A stretch of 64,000 bases of DNA from Mycolicibacterium psychrotolerans (GCF_010729305.1 NZ_AP022574.1:310001-374000), one strand, 5' to 3'. Positions 37,276 through 47,598 are shown, numbered from the stretch's first letter. Numbers and translations: made by a program. The notes: generated by a model not told the origin, from the letters alone.

Positions 37276-38520
37276 GTGCGCGTGAGCGCCTCCGGGCCGG
37301 GAGACAACGCCTTGCAGCGACGTCTCGGCACCCTCGACACGGTCGTCCTCGGGCTCGGCTCCATGATAGGGGCCGGCATCTTCGTGGCGCTGGCGCCCGC
37401 AGCGGCCGCCGCCGGGACGGGGCTGCTGATCGGGCTGGCGCTGGCCGCAGTGGTCGCGTCCTGCAACGCGATGTCCTCGGCGTGGCTGGCCGCCCGCTAT
37501 CCGAGTTCGGGCGGCTCCTACGTCTACGGCCGGGAGCGGCTCGGGCCGTTCTGGGGCCACACCGCGGGATGGAGTTTCGTCGTCGGGAAGACGGCGTCGT
37601 GTGCGGCGATGGCGCTGACCGTCGGGCACTACGCGTGGCCGGCCCACGCCACCGCGGTGGCGGTGGCCTCGGTGGTGGCGCTGACCGCGATCAGTTATGC
37701 GGGCGTGCAGAAGTCGGCGCTGCTGACCCGTGCGATCGTGGCCGTGGTGCTGGCCGTGTTGGCGATGGTCGTGGTGCTGGCCCTGCGTTCCGGGGACGCC
37801 GACGCGGCCCGGCTGGTGGGTGAGGGCACGTCGTTCTACGGGGTTCTGCAGGCCGCCGGTCTGCTGTTCTTCGCGTTCGCCGGTTACGCCCGCATCGCGA
37901 CGCTCGGCGAGGAGGTGCGCGACCCGGCAAGGACCATCCCGCGCGCCGTGATGCTGGCGCTGGGCATCACGCTGGTGGTCTATGCTGCAGTGGCCGTGGC
38001 GGTGCTCGTCCAGCTGGGCAGCGACCGGCTCGCCGCTGCCGGCGCGCCGCTGTCCGAGGCCGTGCGCGCGGCCGGGTTCGCCGGTCTGGTGCCGGTGGTC
38101 AGCGCCGGCGCCGCGATCGGCGCGCTGGGTGCCCTGCTGGCGCTGCTGCTCGGCGTCTCGCGCACCACGCTGGCGATGGCGCGGGATCACCATCTGCCGC
38201 ACACGCTGGCCGCGGTGCATCCCCGCCTCGGCACTCCGCACCGCGCCGAGCTGGCGGTGGGCGCGGCGGTCGCACTGGTGACCGCGTTCGTCGACCTGCG
38301 CGCCGCGATCGGGTTCTCGTCGTTCGGTGTGCTGCTGTACTACGCGATCGCCAATGCGTCGGCGCTGACGCCGGGCCGTCGTGTGCTGCCCACCGTGGGC
38401 CTGATCGGTTGTCTGACACTGGCTTTCACGCTGCCGCTCAGCTCGGTGCTGGCCGGTGCCGCGGTGGTGATCGTCGGCATGCTCACCTACGCGGTGCAGG
38501 CCCGCAGGGCAGCGGCCTAG
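37276..38520 (+). CDS. APC-superfamily amino acid permease
   Basis: A 414-residue transporter with about 12 transmembrane helices. The first helix has the unwound substrate motif GLGSMIGAGIFVALAP (about 26-41), and the helix-6 region is FFAFAGYARIATLGEEVRDPARTIPRA (given as a landmark near 196-222). Probably imports an amino acid or polyamine. GTG start 9 bp after the small membrane protein. Its end overlaps the convergent kdpE by 4 bp. Confidence 0.88.
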   Translation: MRVSASGPGDNALQRRLGTLDTVVLGLGSMIGAGIFVALAPAAAAAGTGLLIGLALAAVVASCNAMSSAWLAARYPSSGGSYVYGRERLGPFWGHTAGWSFVVGKTASCAAMALTVGHYAWPAHATAVAVASVVALTAISYAGVQKSALLTRAIVAVVLAVLAMVVVLALRSGDADAARLVGEGTSFYGVLQAAGLLFFAFAGYARIATLGEEVRDPARTIPRAVMLALGITLVVYAAVAVAVLVQLGSDRLAAAGAPLSEAVRAAGFAGLVPVVSAGAAIGALGALLALLLGVSRTTLAMARDHHLPHTLAAVHPRLGTPHRAELAVGAAVALVTAFVDLRAAIGFSSFGVLLYYAIANASALTPGRRVLPTVGLIGCLTLAFTLPLSSVLAGAAVVIVGMLTYAVQARRAAA

Positions 38521-39197
38521 GGCCGGAAGCGGTGGCCCATCCCGGCCTCGGTCAGCAGGTGGACGGGGTGGGCAGGGTCGTCTTCGAGCTTGCGGCGCAG
38601 CTGAGCGAGATACACCCGCAGATAGTGACTCGACTTGGCGTACGTCGGTCCCCACACCTCGGTGAGGAGCTGTTCCCGGGTGACGAGCTTGCCGCTGTTG
38701 CGGACGAGGATCTCCAGGATGCCCCACTCGGTCGGGGTCAGGTGGATCTCCCGGCCGTTCTTGGTGACCACCTTGTTCGCCAGATCGACGGTGAACGAGG
38801 AGGTTTCGACGATCGGCTCGGAACTGGTCTCGGTCGTCGACGACCGGCGCACCGCCGCCCGCAACCGGGCGAGGAACTCATCCATCCCGAACGGCTTGGT
38901 GACGTAGTCGTCAGCGCCCGCGTCGAGAGCGGCCACCTTGTCGAAGGCGTCGGTGCGCGCCGAGAGCACGAGGACCGGCGCCGACGACCAGCCGCGCAGC
39001 CCACCCAGCACGTCGATGCCGCTCATGTCCGGCAGCCCGAGGTCGAGCACGACCACGTCGGGCCGGAAATCCGCTGCGGCCCGGAGCGCCTCGGCACCGG
39101 TGGCTGCCGTCCTGACGTCGTATCCGCGCACCGACAGATTGATGCGCAGCGCCCGCAGGATCTGGGGTTCGTCGTCGATCACCAATACGCGGGTCAC
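38517..39197 (-). CDS. kdpE: Response regulator KdpE
   Basis: A 226-residue OmpR-family regulator: a receiver domain with Asp8/Asp9, phospho-acceptor Asp52 (VVLDLGLPDMSG) and Lys in YVTKPFG, then a winged helix (about 130-226). Partner of KdpD; activates the kdp operon when K+ is scarce or turgor falls. Its start overlaps the kdpD stop by 4 bp. Last gene of the kdp unit. Confidence 0.95.
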   Translation of the reverse strand: MTRVLVIDDEPQILRALRINLSVRGYDVRTAATGAEALRAAADFRPDVVVLDLGLPDMSGIDVLGGLRGWSSAPVLVLSARTDAFDKVAALDAGADDYVTKPFGMDEFLARLRAAVRRSSTTETSSEPIVETSSFTVDLANKVVTKNGREIHLTPTEWGILEILVRNSGKLVTREQLLTEVWGPTYAKSSHYLRVYLAQLRRKLEDDPAHPVHLLTEAGMGHRFRP

Positions 39198-41737
39198 GAC
39201 CGGACCTCCTGTGGTGCGGCGAGGTCGATCTCCACCGTCAGACCGCCGCCGGGGGTGTCCCCGACCGAGATCGACCCGCCCATGGCGTGGACGAAGCCGC
39301 GGGCCACCGACAGGCCCAGACCGACGCCGGTGCTGTTGTCCTGGTCGCCGAGCCGCTGGAACGCGTCGAAGATCTGCTCCTCACTGCCGCGAGCGATACC
39401 GGGCCCCTCGTCGGCGACCGCGATCAGCACGCGATCGCCGACCTGTCCGGCCGAGACGCGCACCGGGCCGTCGGGTGCGTACCGCAGCGCGTTGTCGATC
39501 AGGTTGGCCAGCACGCGTTCCAGCAGCCCGCCGTCGGCCATCACGACCTCGTCCCCGACGTCGACCTTGACCCGCTCGAGCTCCGCGCGGCCGTAGCCGG
39601 TGGTTCCCCTGCTGATGCCGAGCAGAGCGCGCTGCACCGTCTCCTCCAGGTACACCTGGTGTAGCTCGGGCCGGACCACGCCGGCGGCCAGGCGCGACGA
39701 GTCGAGCAGGTTGCCGACCAGCGCGGTGAGCTGATCGATCGATTCCTCGACGGTGGCGAGCAACTCGGCGGTGTCCTCCGCGGAGAACGCGACGTCGGTG
39801 CCGCGCAGGCTGGACACGGCGGCCTTCGCGGCGGCGAGGGGGGTGCGCAGGTCATGGCTGACGGCCGACAGCAGCGACCGCCGCAGGTTGTCGGCCTGCG
39901 CGATCGCCTCGGCCTGCCCCGCCTCCGCGGTCAGTTCCCGCTGCCGGACCAGGCCGGCAGCCTGCTTGGCGACCGCGGTCAGCACGCGGCGGTCCCGGGC
40001 GGGCAGCGTCTTGCCCGCGAGCAGCAGCCAGAACTCGTCGTCGCCCACCTCGATCGCCGTGTCCGCAGTCTCGACGTCGACGCAGGGGTCCGCGCCCACG
40101 CAGCCCACGATGCGCTCACCGTCGCCGTCGCGGCGCATCAGGCTGACCGCGTGCTGCGAGTAGGTCACGCGGACCTTTTCGAGCAGCGTATCGAGGTCGG
40201 CGCCGCGAAGCACCGACCCGGCGAACAGGGCCAGCAGCTCGGCCTCTTGCGAGGCGCGCCGTGCCTCCCGGCTGCGATTCACCGAACTGTCGACCAGGGC
40301 GGCGACGGCCACGGCGACCATCAGCAGCACCACGATGGTGATGGCGCTGTCGGGTTCGGCGATCGTGAAGGTGTGGCGGGGCTCGACGAGGAAGTAGTTC
40401 AGCAGTAGACCGGACAGCACCGCCGACACTGCGGCGGGGGCGACGCCGCCGAGGAGCGCGACGACGAGAACCCCGACGAAGAACACCGCGCTCTCCCCGC
40501 TGACATTGAGGAAGGCGTCCAACACGAAAACGCTCAGGGCGCAGATTGCGGTGGGGACGATCACAGAGGCCAGCCAGGACACCAGGTGGCCGCTGCGCGG
40601 CGCCAACGAGGGCCACCGGAATCCGTGCGCGGCCTCCGGATGGGTGACCATGTGGACGTCGATCTTCTCCGAGTCCTGGACCACCGTCGCGCCGATGCCC
40701 TCGTCGAAGATGCGCGCCCACCGGGATCGCCGGGAGGTGCCGAGCACCAGTTGGGTGGCGTTCATCTCACGGGCGAAGTCGAGCAGAGCAGCCGGAACAT
40801 CGTCGCCGACCACGGTGTGTAGCGTCGCGCCCAGACTGGCCACGAGTTCGCGGACCTTGCCCATGTGTGACGCGGACACGCCGGCCAGTCCGTCACCGCG
40901 GACGACGTGCACCACCATCAGCTCGGCGCTGGACTTGGACGCGATGCGAAACGCTCTGCGCAGCAACGTTTCCGACTCCGGCCCACCGGTGACCGCGACC
41001 ACGACACGCTCGCGCGCCTCCCACGTCGCGGTGATGGCGTTCTCTTCCCGGTACTTCGCCAGTGCCGCGTCGACCTGGTCGGCCAGCCACAGCAGCGCCA
41101 GCTCGCGCAGCGCGGTGAGGTTTCCCCGGCGGAAGTAGTTGGACAGCGCAGCGTCGATCCGCTCCGGTGCGTACACGTTCCCGTGGGACAGCCTGCGGCG
41201 CAACGCTTCGGGGGTGATGTCGACGAGCTCGATCTGGTCGGCCGAGCGCACCACCTCGTCGGGCACCTTCTCCCGCTGCTCGATGCCGGTGATCTGGGTG
41301 ACGACGTCGTTGAGGCTCTCCAGATGCTGCACGTTGACCGTGCTGACCACGGTGATCCCGGCGGCGAGCAGTTCCTCGACGTCCTGCCACCGCTTGGTGT
41401 TCGCGCTGCCCGGGGTGTTGGTGTGGGCGAGTTCGTCGACCAGGACCACCTGCGGGCGGCGGGCCAGGATCGCCGGCACGTCCAGCTCGGGGAAACGGCT
41501 GCCGCGGTAGGGGATGTAATGCGGCGGGATGACCTCGATGCCCTCGAGCAGTTCGGCGGTCTTCTTCCGGCCGTGGGTCTCGACCACACCCACCACCAGG
41601 TCGGTGCCGCGCTCCAGGCGCCGGTGCGCCTCACCGAGCATGGCGTAGGTCTTGCCGACGCCGGGAGCCGCGCCGAGGTAGATGCGCAGCTCTCCGCGTT
41701 TCGGCTTGTGGCCGACTGGGTCAGGCGACTCCGGCAC
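39194..41737 (-). CDS. kdpD: Sensor histidine kinase KdpD
   Basis: An 847-residue K+/turgor sensor. Order: KdpD N-domain with P-loop GAAPGVGKTYAM (about 22-33), a universal-stress-protein domain (about 245-370), four transmembrane helices (about 390-490), a GAF-like region, the phospho-acceptor SHDLRTPLAAAKA (His near 625) and a C-terminal HATPase domain (NLIDNALRYAPDG; GVGLGLSVARGFV). USP domains of KdpD bind c-di-AMP in some Gram-positives; not checked here. Lies 7 bp after kdpC. Confidence 0.95.
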   Translation of the reverse strand: MPESPDPVGHKPKRGELRIYLGAAPGVGKTYAMLGEAHRRLERGTDLVVGVVETHGRKKTAELLEGIEVIPPHYIPYRGSRFPELDVPAILARRPQVVLVDELAHTNTPGSANTKRWQDVEELLAAGITVVSTVNVQHLESLNDVVTQITGIEQREKVPDEVVRSADQIELVDITPEALRRRLSHGNVYAPERIDAALSNYFRRGNLTALRELALLWLADQVDAALAKYREENAITATWEARERVVVAVTGGPESETLLRRAFRIASKSSAELMVVHVVRGDGLAGVSASHMGKVRELVASLGATLHTVVGDDVPAALLDFAREMNATQLVLGTSRRSRWARIFDEGIGATVVQDSEKIDVHMVTHPEAAHGFRWPSLAPRSGHLVSWLASVIVPTAICALSVFVLDAFLNVSGESAVFFVGVLVVALLGGVAPAAVSAVLSGLLLNYFLVEPRHTFTIAEPDSAITIVVLLMVAVAVAALVDSSVNRSREARRASQEAELLALFAGSVLRGADLDTLLEKVRVTYSQHAVSLMRRDGDGERIVGCVGADPCVDVETADTAIEVGDDEFWLLLAGKTLPARDRRVLTAVAKQAAGLVRQRELTAEAGQAEAIAQADNLRRSLLSAVSHDLRTPLAAAKAAVSSLRGTDVAFSAEDTAELLATVEESIDQLTALVGNLLDSSRLAAGVVRPELHQVYLEETVQRALLGISRGTTGYGRAELERVKVDVGDEVVMADGGLLERVLANLIDNALRYAPDGPVRVSAGQVGDRVLIAVADEGPGIARGSEEQIFDAFQRLGDQDNSTGVGLGLSVARGFVHAMGGSISVGDTPGGGLTVEIDLAAPQEVRS

Positions 41738-41744
41738 GCTGAAT

Positions 41745-42617
41745 TCAGCTCCTGGCGGGATACTGCTCGTCGAGGGCGAGGTTCAATTCCAGCACGTTGA
41801 CGCGTGGCTCGCCGAGGAACCCCAGAGTGCGGCCCGAGGTGTGGTCGGCGACGACCGCCCTGACCGCGTCCGCCGACACCCCGCGCGCCTGGGCGACCCG
41901 GTTGATCTGCAGGTCGGCGTAGGCCGGCGAGATGTGCGGGTCCAGGCCGCTGCCGCTGGCGGTCACCGCGTCGGCGGGAACGGCCGGGTCCGCTGCGCTT
42001 CCGCGTATCGGCACGATCAGGCCGGCGCTGTAGTCCTCACCGGCTTTCGCGCACTCAACGCGCACTCCTTCGTAGGTGTCCACGAACGGGGCGGAGACGG
42101 CGTCGCATGCTTCGTTGACGCTGACCACCCGGGTCGGGTCGACGACGTTGCCGCGCGCGTCGCGCGGGCCGAAGACCGACAGCACCGCGCCGACGCCGCC
42201 GCCGGTGCAGTAGGGCCGCAAGCCGTCGACGCCCTCCAGCTCACCGACGGCCTTGCTGCGCGAGCAGACCAGCGTGAGCAGGCCGGCCTTGTCGGACGTG
42301 TCGACGATGCTCTCCGGACCCAGGTTGCTGGCGTTGGTGGCCATCGGGTCGTAGCCGTCGCCCGCTGCGGACGGCCGGCTCTGGAAGTACTGGGGCAGTG
42401 CTGCGCCGTCGGCATCGGTGAACGACTGGCCGATCAGGCTGCTGCCCACGGGTTCACCGTCGACCTCGACGACCGAACCGTCCGCGCGGTGCGAGAGACC
42501 GGGCAGCTGGGCCACCAGCCAGATGAACACCGGGTAGGCGATCCCGAGGATCACGGTGAGGACGAGCAGCGCGCGCAGCGCCGCCCAGTGCTGACGTAGA
42601 AGAGTGGAAATGTTCAT
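41745..42617 (-). CDS. kdpC: K+-transporting ATPase subunit C, enlarged
   Basis: A 290-residue Kdp chaperone subunit: one N-terminal membrane helix (about 15-37), then an extracytoplasmic domain with the family blocks SLIGQSFTD, YFQSRPSA, NASNLGP and TASGSGLDPHISPAYA. Typical KdpC proteins have about 190 residues; here some 100 extra residues (about 104-212) are inserted between NASNLGP and the SGSGLDPHISP block. They contain four Cys (118, 137, 171, 189) that could form disulfides outside the cell. One base separates it from kdpB. Confidence 0.93.
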   Translation of the reverse strand: MNISTLLRQHWAALRALLVLTVILGIAYPVFIWLVAQLPGLSHRADGSVVEVDGEPVGSSLIGQSFTDADGAALPQYFQSRPSAAGDGYDPMATNASNLGPESIVDTSDKAGLLTLVCSRSKAVGELEGVDGLRPYCTGGGVGAVLSVFGPRDARGNVVDPTRVVSVNEACDAVSAPFVDTYEGVRVECAKAGEDYSAGLIVPIRGSAADPAVPADAVTASGSGLDPHISPAYADLQINRVAQARGVSADAVRAVVADHTSGRTLGFLGEPRVNVLELNLALDEQYPARS

Positions 42618-42618
42618 C

Positions 42619-44772
42619 TCACATTCCTGGGAAGAGTTGGACGATCAGATCGATCAGCTTGATGCCGATGAAGGGTGCGAGGATCCCGCCGAGGCCGTAC
42701 ACGGAGAGGTTGCGGCTCAACAGCTTCGAGGCGCTGCCGGGCGTGTAGCGCACACCGCGCAACGCCAGCGGGATCAGCGCCACGATCACCAGCGCGTTGA
42801 AGATCACCGCCGACAGGATCGCCGACTGCGGGCTGTGCAGCCGCATGACGTTCAGCAGGTCCAGGCCGGGGAACAGCCCGACGAACAACGCGGGGATGAT
42901 CGCGAAGTACTTCGCGATGTCGTTGGCGATGGAGAACGTGGTCAACGCACCGCGGGTGATCAGCAGTTGCTTGCCGATCTCGACGATCTCGATCAGCTTG
43001 GTCGGGTCGGAGTCGAGATCTACCATGTTGCCGGCCTCTTTGGCCGCCGACGTGCCGCTGTTCATCGCCACGCCGACGTCGGCCTGGGCGAGTGCGGGCG
43101 CATCGTTGGTGCCGTCACCGGTCATCGCGACGAGCTTGCCGCCGGCCTGCTCCTTCTTGATCAATGCCATCTTGTCTTCCGGGGTGGCTTCGGCGAGGAA
43201 GTCGTCGACACCCGCCTCATCGGCAATGGCCTTGGCGGTCAACGGGTTGTCGCCGGTGATCATCACAGTGCGGATCCCCATGCGGCGCATCTCGTCGAAC
43301 CGCTCACGCATGCCCTGCTTGACGACGTCCTTGAGGTGGATGACACCGAGCAATTTCGCGTAACCGTCCCGGATCTCACCCACCGCCAACGGGGTGCCGC
43401 CGGCAGCGGAGATGTCGTCGACGACGTCACCGAGCTGGGTCGGCACGTCGACGCCATGGGAGCGTACCCACTCGGCGACTGACGCGGTCGCGCCCTTACG
43501 CAGCTGATGGCCGTCGTCAAGGTCGACGCCGGACATTCGGGTGGTGGCGGAGAACTCGATCCAGGTAGCGTGTTCCAACTCTCCCGGCGTGCGCGCCCGC
43601 AAGCCGTACTGCTGCTTGGCGAACACGACGATCGAGCGGCCCTCGGGCGTTTCGTCGGCCAGGCTGGACAGCTGTGCGGCGTCGGCGAGTTGCGCCTCGG
43701 TGACGCCGTCGAGCGGCACGAACGCCGCGGCCTGCCGATTGCCCAGCGTGATGGTGCCGGTCTTGTCGAGCAGCAACGTGTTCACGTCGCCCGCCGCTTC
43801 CACCGCACGGCCGGACATGGCCAGGACGTTGCGCTGCACGAGCCGGTCCATGCCGGCGATGCCGATGGCCGAGAGCAACGCGCCGATGGTGGTCGGGATG
43901 AGGCATACCAGCAACGACACCATGACGATTCCCGAGACGCCGTTCCCGTTGAGCGCCAAGCTGTCCGGCACACCGGGGTTGTTCATCTTGGAATAGACGG
44001 CCAATGGCTGCAGTGTCGCTACCGCGAACACGAAGATGATCGTCAGCGAGGCCAGCAGGATGTTGAGCGCGATCTCGTTGGGAGTCTTCTGCCGGTTGGC
44101 GCCCTCGACCAGGGAGATCATCCGGTCGATGAAACTCTCCCCCGGCTTCTGGGTAATCCGGACGACGATGCGGTCCGACAGCACCGTGGTGCCGCCGGTG
44201 ACGGCCGACCGGTCACCGCCGGATTCCCGGATCACCGGTGCGGACTCACCGGTGATGGCCGACTCGTCCACCGAAGCGATGCCCTCGACGACGTCGCCGT
44301 CGCCCGGAATCACCTGTCCCGCTTCGACGACCACGACATCACCCTGCGCGAGTAAGGACGCGGCGACAGATTCTTCCACGTCCTCACGCCCGTACGCGCC
44401 CGGTTGCCAGTCGACGAGCCTGCGTGCCACCGTGGAGGTCCTGGTCTTGCGGAGCGACTCCGCCTGGGCTTTGCCGCGGCCCTCCGCGACGGCCTCGGCC
44501 AGATTGGCGAAAACGACGGTGAGCCAGAGCCATACCACGATCAACCAGCCGAACCAGGTGGGGTCGGCGATCGCGAGGATGGTGCTCCAGACCGCGCCCA
44601 CTTCGACGATGAACATCACCGGGTTGCGCCACAGGGTGCGGGGATCGAGCTTGGTCAGCGCACTGGGCAGCGATTTCCACAGCATTCTCGGATCCAGCAG
44701 ACCGCCCTGGATCTTGCCGGACGGCGCCGATGCCGCGTGATTGTGCGCGGCGTCGATGGTGGTCACAGACAT
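42619..44772 (-). CDS. kdpB: K+-transporting P-type ATPase, catalytic subunit B
   Basis: A 717-residue P-type ATPase energising KdpA. Key motifs: TGES in ITGESAPV, phosphorylation site DKTGTITLG near 335, and [18 protein letters not shown] near 550 for the hinge. Seven membrane helices are expected. The start codon overlaps the kdpA stop by a single base. Confidence 0.97.
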   Translation of the reverse strand: MSVTTIDAAHNHAASAPSGKIQGGLLDPRMLWKSLPSALTKLDPRTLWRNPVMFIVEVGAVWSTILAIADPTWFGWLIVVWLWLTVVFANLAEAVAEGRGKAQAESLRKTRTSTVARRLVDWQPGAYGREDVEESVAASLLAQGDVVVVEAGQVIPGDGDVVEGIASVDESAITGESAPVIRESGGDRSAVTGGTTVLSDRIVVRITQKPGESFIDRMISLVEGANRQKTPNEIALNILLASLTIIFVFAVATLQPLAVYSKMNNPGVPDSLALNGNGVSGIVMVSLLVCLIPTTIGALLSAIGIAGMDRLVQRNVLAMSGRAVEAAGDVNTLLLDKTGTITLGNRQAAAFVPLDGVTEAQLADAAQLSSLADETPEGRSIVVFAKQQYGLRARTPGELEHATWIEFSATTRMSGVDLDDGHQLRKGATASVAEWVRSHGVDVPTQLGDVVDDISAAGGTPLAVGEIRDGYAKLLGVIHLKDVVKQGMRERFDEMRRMGIRTVMITGDNPLTAKAIADEAGVDDFLAEATPEDKMALIKKEQAGGKLVAMTGDGTNDAPALAQADVGVAMNSGTSAAKEAGNMVDLDSDPTKLIEIVEIGKQLLITRGALTTFSIANDIAKYFAIIPALFVGLFPGLDLLNVMRLHSPQSAILSAVIFNALVIVALIPLALRGVRYTPGSASKLLSRNLSVYGLGGILAPFIGIKLIDLIVQLFPGM

Positions 44773-46442
44773 CAGTGGATTCCTTCAGCGAGGGGCCCGA
44801 GCGCGAGCACGGGCAGGAAGGTCAGGGCGACCAGGATCACCGTCACGCCGGCGACCATGCCGACGAACTGCGGGCGGTGCGTGGGCAGCGTGCCGATCGA
44901 CTCCGGTGTCTTGCCCTGGCGGGCAAGCGAACCGGCCAACGCGAGCGCGAAGATGATCGGCAGGAGCCGGCCGAACACCATCGCCAGGCCGAGGGCGGTG
45001 TTGTACCACTCGGTGTTGACGGTGATCCCGGCGAACGCGGAACCGTTGTTGTTAGCCGCGGAGGTGAACGCGTACAGCACCTCCGAGAGTCCGTGCGGTC
45101 CGGTGTTCAGCATGCCGGCCCGTTGACCGGGCATCGCCATCGCGACGGCGGTACCGGTCAGCACCAGTAACGGTGTGATGAGGAAATATGTTGCAGCGAG
45201 TTTGATTTCGCGCGGGGTGATCTTCTTGCCCAGGTACTCCGGCGTGCGGCCGACCATCAGGCCGGCAATGAACACCGTGATGACAGCCAGGATCAGCATC
45301 CCGTACAGGCCTGAACCGACACCGCCGGGCGCGACCTCGCCCAGCTGCATGTTGAACATCGCCATCATGCCGCCGAGGCTGGTGTACGAGTCGTGGAAGG
45401 AGTTCACCGCGCCCGTCGAGGTCAATGTCGTCGACGCGGCGAACACCGCCGAATCGGCCACTCCGAAGCGCTGTTCTACGCCTTCCATCGCGGCACCCAC
45501 CGCGGTCGGCACCGTACCGTGCGCCTGCAACTGGAACAGCAGGGTCAGACTCCAGCTGATCGTCGCGATGACGCCCATCACGGCGACGATCGCGTAGCCC
45601 TGCTTCTTGCTGCCGACCATCCGGCCGAACGTGCGCGGCAGCGAGAATGCGATCACCAGGATCAGGAAGATCTCGATCCAGTTCGTCCACGTGGTCGGAT
45701 TCTCGAACGGATGCGCGGAGTTGACGTTGAAGAACCCGCCGCCGTTGGTGCCGAGTTCCTTGATGACCTCCTGGCTCGCGACGGGACCGCCGGGGATGAC
45801 CTGGCTGCCACCGGCGATCGTGCCGACCACCTGGTCGTGGAGCGCAAAGTTCTGGATCACCCCGCCGGCGATGAGCACGATCGCGCCGAGCACGGAGAGC
45901 GGCAACAGGATCCGGACACAGCCCCGCACGAGATCGACCCAGAAGTTGCCGAGCTCCCCGGTGTTGCGGCGGGCCAGCCCGCGCACGAACGCCATCGCCA
46001 CAGCCATGCCGACAGCGGCGGAGACGAAGTTCTGCACGGCGAGGCCGGCCATCTGCACCAGGTGGCCCTGCGTGGACTCACCGGAGTAGGCCTGCCAATT
46101 CGTGTTCGTCACGAAGCTGACCGCGGTGTTCCACGCCAGCGCCGGGGTCATCGGTGTCGCCGGGTCGTTGAGGTGCAACGGCAGCCTGCCCTGCACCAAT
46201 TGCAGAATGAACAGGAACAGGATGCTGATCGCCGAAAAGGCGAGCACGCTGCGGGCGTAGGCGCCCCAGGTCTGCTCCGCCTTGGGATCCGCGCCGATCA
46301 ACCGGTAGATGGCGCGCTCCCCGCCGAAGTGCTTCGCGGACGAATAGACGCGGTACATGTAGTCGCCCAGCGGCACGTGGACGGCCGCCAGTGCGACGAC
46401 GAGCGAAACGAGGAAGAGAATCCCCGCGGTGGTCGAGCTCAC
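44772..46442 (-). CDS. kdpA: K+-transporting ATPase subunit A (channel-like)
   Basis: A 556-residue membrane subunit holding the K+ selectivity filter; related to Trk/Ktr channels. Visible filter-type repeats include [15 protein letters not shown] (near 110), [20 protein letters not shown] (near 230), [15 protein letters not shown] near 354 and [14 protein letters not shown] near 460. Start ATG 46442 overlaps the kdpF stop by one base. High-affinity K+ uptake with KdpB, KdpC and KdpF. Confidence 0.97.
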   Translation of the reverse strand: MSSTTAGILFLVSLVVALAAVHVPLGDYMYRVYSSAKHFGGERAIYRLIGADPKAEQTWGAYARSVLAFSAISILFLFILQLVQGRLPLHLNDPATPMTPALAWNTAVSFVTNTNWQAYSGESTQGHLVQMAGLAVQNFVSAAVGMAVAMAFVRGLARRNTGELGNFWVDLVRGCVRILLPLSVLGAIVLIAGGVIQNFALHDQVVGTIAGGSQVIPGGPVASQEVIKELGTNGGGFFNVNSAHPFENPTTWTNWIEIFLILVIAFSLPRTFGRMVGSKKQGYAIVAVMGVIATISWSLTLLFQLQAHGTVPTAVGAAMEGVEQRFGVADSAVFAASTTLTSTGAVNSFHDSYTSLGGMMAMFNMQLGEVAPGGVGSGLYGMLILAVITVFIAGLMVGRTPEYLGKKITPREIKLAATYFLITPLLVLTGTAVAMAMPGQRAGMLNTGPHGLSEVLYAFTSAANNNGSAFAGITVNTEWYNTALGLAMVFGRLLPIIFALALAGSLARQGKTPESIGTLPTHRPQFVGMVAGVTVILVALTFLPVLALGPLAEGIH

Positions 46443-46531
46443 TAGAACCTCTCGGGAAAGAGCAGGGCGGCGAAGAGGAAGAGGGCGATGAGGATCGCGA
46501 GCACCAGGCCGACGATGTTGTCGTAGCTCAT
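46442..46531 (-). CDS. kdpF: K+-transporting ATPase subunit F
   Basis: A 29-residue single-helix peptide, [13 protein letters not shown] start and [10 protein letters not shown] end, matching the known mycobacterial KdpF pattern (NIVGL...[10 protein letters not shown]). It stabilises the KdpABC complex. Its ATG overlaps the stop of the upstream 27-codon gene by 4 bp and its stop overlaps kdpA by one base. Confidence 0.92.
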   Translation of the reverse strand: MSYDNIVGLVLAILIALFLFAALLFPERF

Positions 46532-46611
46532 AGCCGCTCGACCAGCCTCTGCACCAGGCCGAGCAGGGCGAAGACCGCCACCGTCAGCACCAGAAAAATG
46601 ACTACTGCCAT
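46528..46611 (-). CDS. 27-residue membrane peptide, first gene of the kdp operon
   Basis: A short frame overlooked by size cutoffs. ATG at 46611 with a GGGAG ribosome site 6 bp upstream encodes [20 protein letters not shown] followed by a basic/amphipathic QRLVERL tail, then TGA overlapping the kdpF ATG by 4 bp. One strong transmembrane helix with a positive C-terminal end. The coupling, ribosome site and membrane-protein composition argue that it is real; it is not KdpF, which follows separately. It might be a second accessory peptide of the Kdp pump. I recall similar small ORFs before kdpF in other actinobacteria but cannot verify that here. Confidence 0.72.
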   Translation of the reverse strand: MAVVIFLVLTVAVFALLGLVQRLVERL

Positions 46612-46897
46612 GGGTTCTCCCACACGAGCGTGGGCCGGCGGATCTCGCAGGCCGCACTCAGCATCTGCCCGGCCCCCAGCCACCGCTAGGATCTTTATGC
46701 CTTTTTGACGGTCCGGCGCGACTCCTTAACGGCTTTCGACCGGAACCCCTACCGCCGGAGGGGCTTCGCCATATGCCCGGATCGCCATCTCGCATTGCAC
46801 ATCGCCGCCGCGGGGTGACTCGAGTTGGCGGAACGTGCGTCGGGCGGTTGATGCGGCCCGCGGAACCTTTACGGCATCACAGCGGCGGGGCCGCTCC
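46612..46897. other. Kdp operon leader/promoter region
   Basis: This 286-bp stretch lies between the gntR stop and the first kdp ORF. On the minus strand an A-rich segment around 46690-46715 contains a TAAAGAT box (46699-46693) that could be a -10 element. A weak hairpin (CCCCT 46746-46750 / AGGGG 46759-46763) follows gntR. I could not recognise a K+ or c-di-AMP riboswitch or a clear KdpE box. Confidence 0.4.
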
Positions 46898-47554
46898 TCA
46901 CACGAGATTCGCGGCCGCGCCGGCCATGTGCTCGCGCACCGTGGCCGCCGCGGCGGTGCCGTTCCCGGCCTCGATCGCATCGACGATCGCCAGATGACGG
47001 TGGGCATCCATGTTCTTCAGCGCCCGGTCCACCCCGGCGAACATGATCGACATCCGGATACTGCCTTCCAGAGACGACCAGGAATGCAGGAGGGTCTCAT
47101 TGCCCGTCAGCTGGCACATGGTCCGGTGGAACCTGAGGTCGGCCTCGATGCGGTCCTCCAGATTGGAAGCCGACCACCGATCCATGTCCTCGACGGCCCG
47201 GCGCAGCACCTGTGCAGTCTCCGCGCGGTCCGATCGCGCGGCCAACAGGGTGGCCGCCAGCGATTCCAGGGCGGCGCGGACGTCGAAGATGTCGGTGATC
47301 TCCTTGGCGTCGAGGTGACGCACCGACAACCTGCCCCGCGCGCCCGCCGAGATGAGACCCTCCTGCTGGAGTTGACGCATCGCCTCCCGCAGGGTGCCCC
47401 GGCTGATCTGCAGCGCTTCGGAGAGTTCGGTCTCCACCAGGTGCGTGCCGGGTGTCAGCGCGCCGGTGGTGATGGCCCGCCGCAACGCGGTCAGGGCCTG
47501 CTCCCGGAGACTGGTCTTCTCCAGTCGCAGCAGCGACGTCGACTCGACCGACAT
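46898..47554 (-). CDS. GntR-family regulator, FadR/FCD subgroup
   Basis: A 218-residue repressor. The N-terminal winged helix (about 15-80) shows LREQALTALRRAI, ELSEALQISRGTLREAMRQL; the C-terminal FCD ligand domain (about 90-215) shows the metal-ligand pattern EADLRFHRTMCQLTGN and a later EHM. The ATG at 47554 has GGGAG 8 bp upstream; a start at 47578 would lie inside the operator. It follows the split transketolase genes by 44 bp, and that gap holds operator-like sequence, so it should autoregulate. FCD regulators usually sense small organic acids or sugar acids. Confidence 0.92.
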   Translation of the reverse strand: MSVESTSLLRLEKTSLREQALTALRRAITTGALTPGTHLVETELSEALQISRGTLREAMRQLQQEGLISAGARGRLSVRHLDAKEITDIFDVRAALESLAATLLAARSDRAETAQVLRRAVEDMDRWSASNLEDRIEADLRFHRTMCQLTGNETLLHSWSSLEGSIRMSIMFAGVDRALKNMDAHRHLAIVDAIEAGNGTAAAATVREHMAGAAANLV

Positions 47555-47564
47555 GAAGCGCTCC

Positions 47565-47591
47565 CTGACTGTCAACATTTGGCTGTCGACA
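47565..47591. promoter_or_regulatory. Operator-like sites in front of gntR
   Basis: CTGACTGTCAACA (47565-47577) differs by one base from the core of the perfect palindrome at 50868-50880. It is followed by the 8-bp palindrome TGTCGACA (47584-47591), which matches half of the site at 50782-50796. Location between the transketolase stop and the gntR start points to autoregulation. Confidence 0.6.
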
Positions 47592-47598
47592 TCGAATC

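Noticed and set aside
46746..46763. Hairpin CCCCT/AGGGG after gntR as a terminator
   Set aside because: Only 5 bp of stem and no U-tract; too weak to call as a terminator.
46612..46897. A c-di-AMP or K+ riboswitch upstream of kdp
   Set aside because: None of the conserved cores of these aptamers could be found on the minus strand; only a possible -10 box and a weak hairpin are visible.
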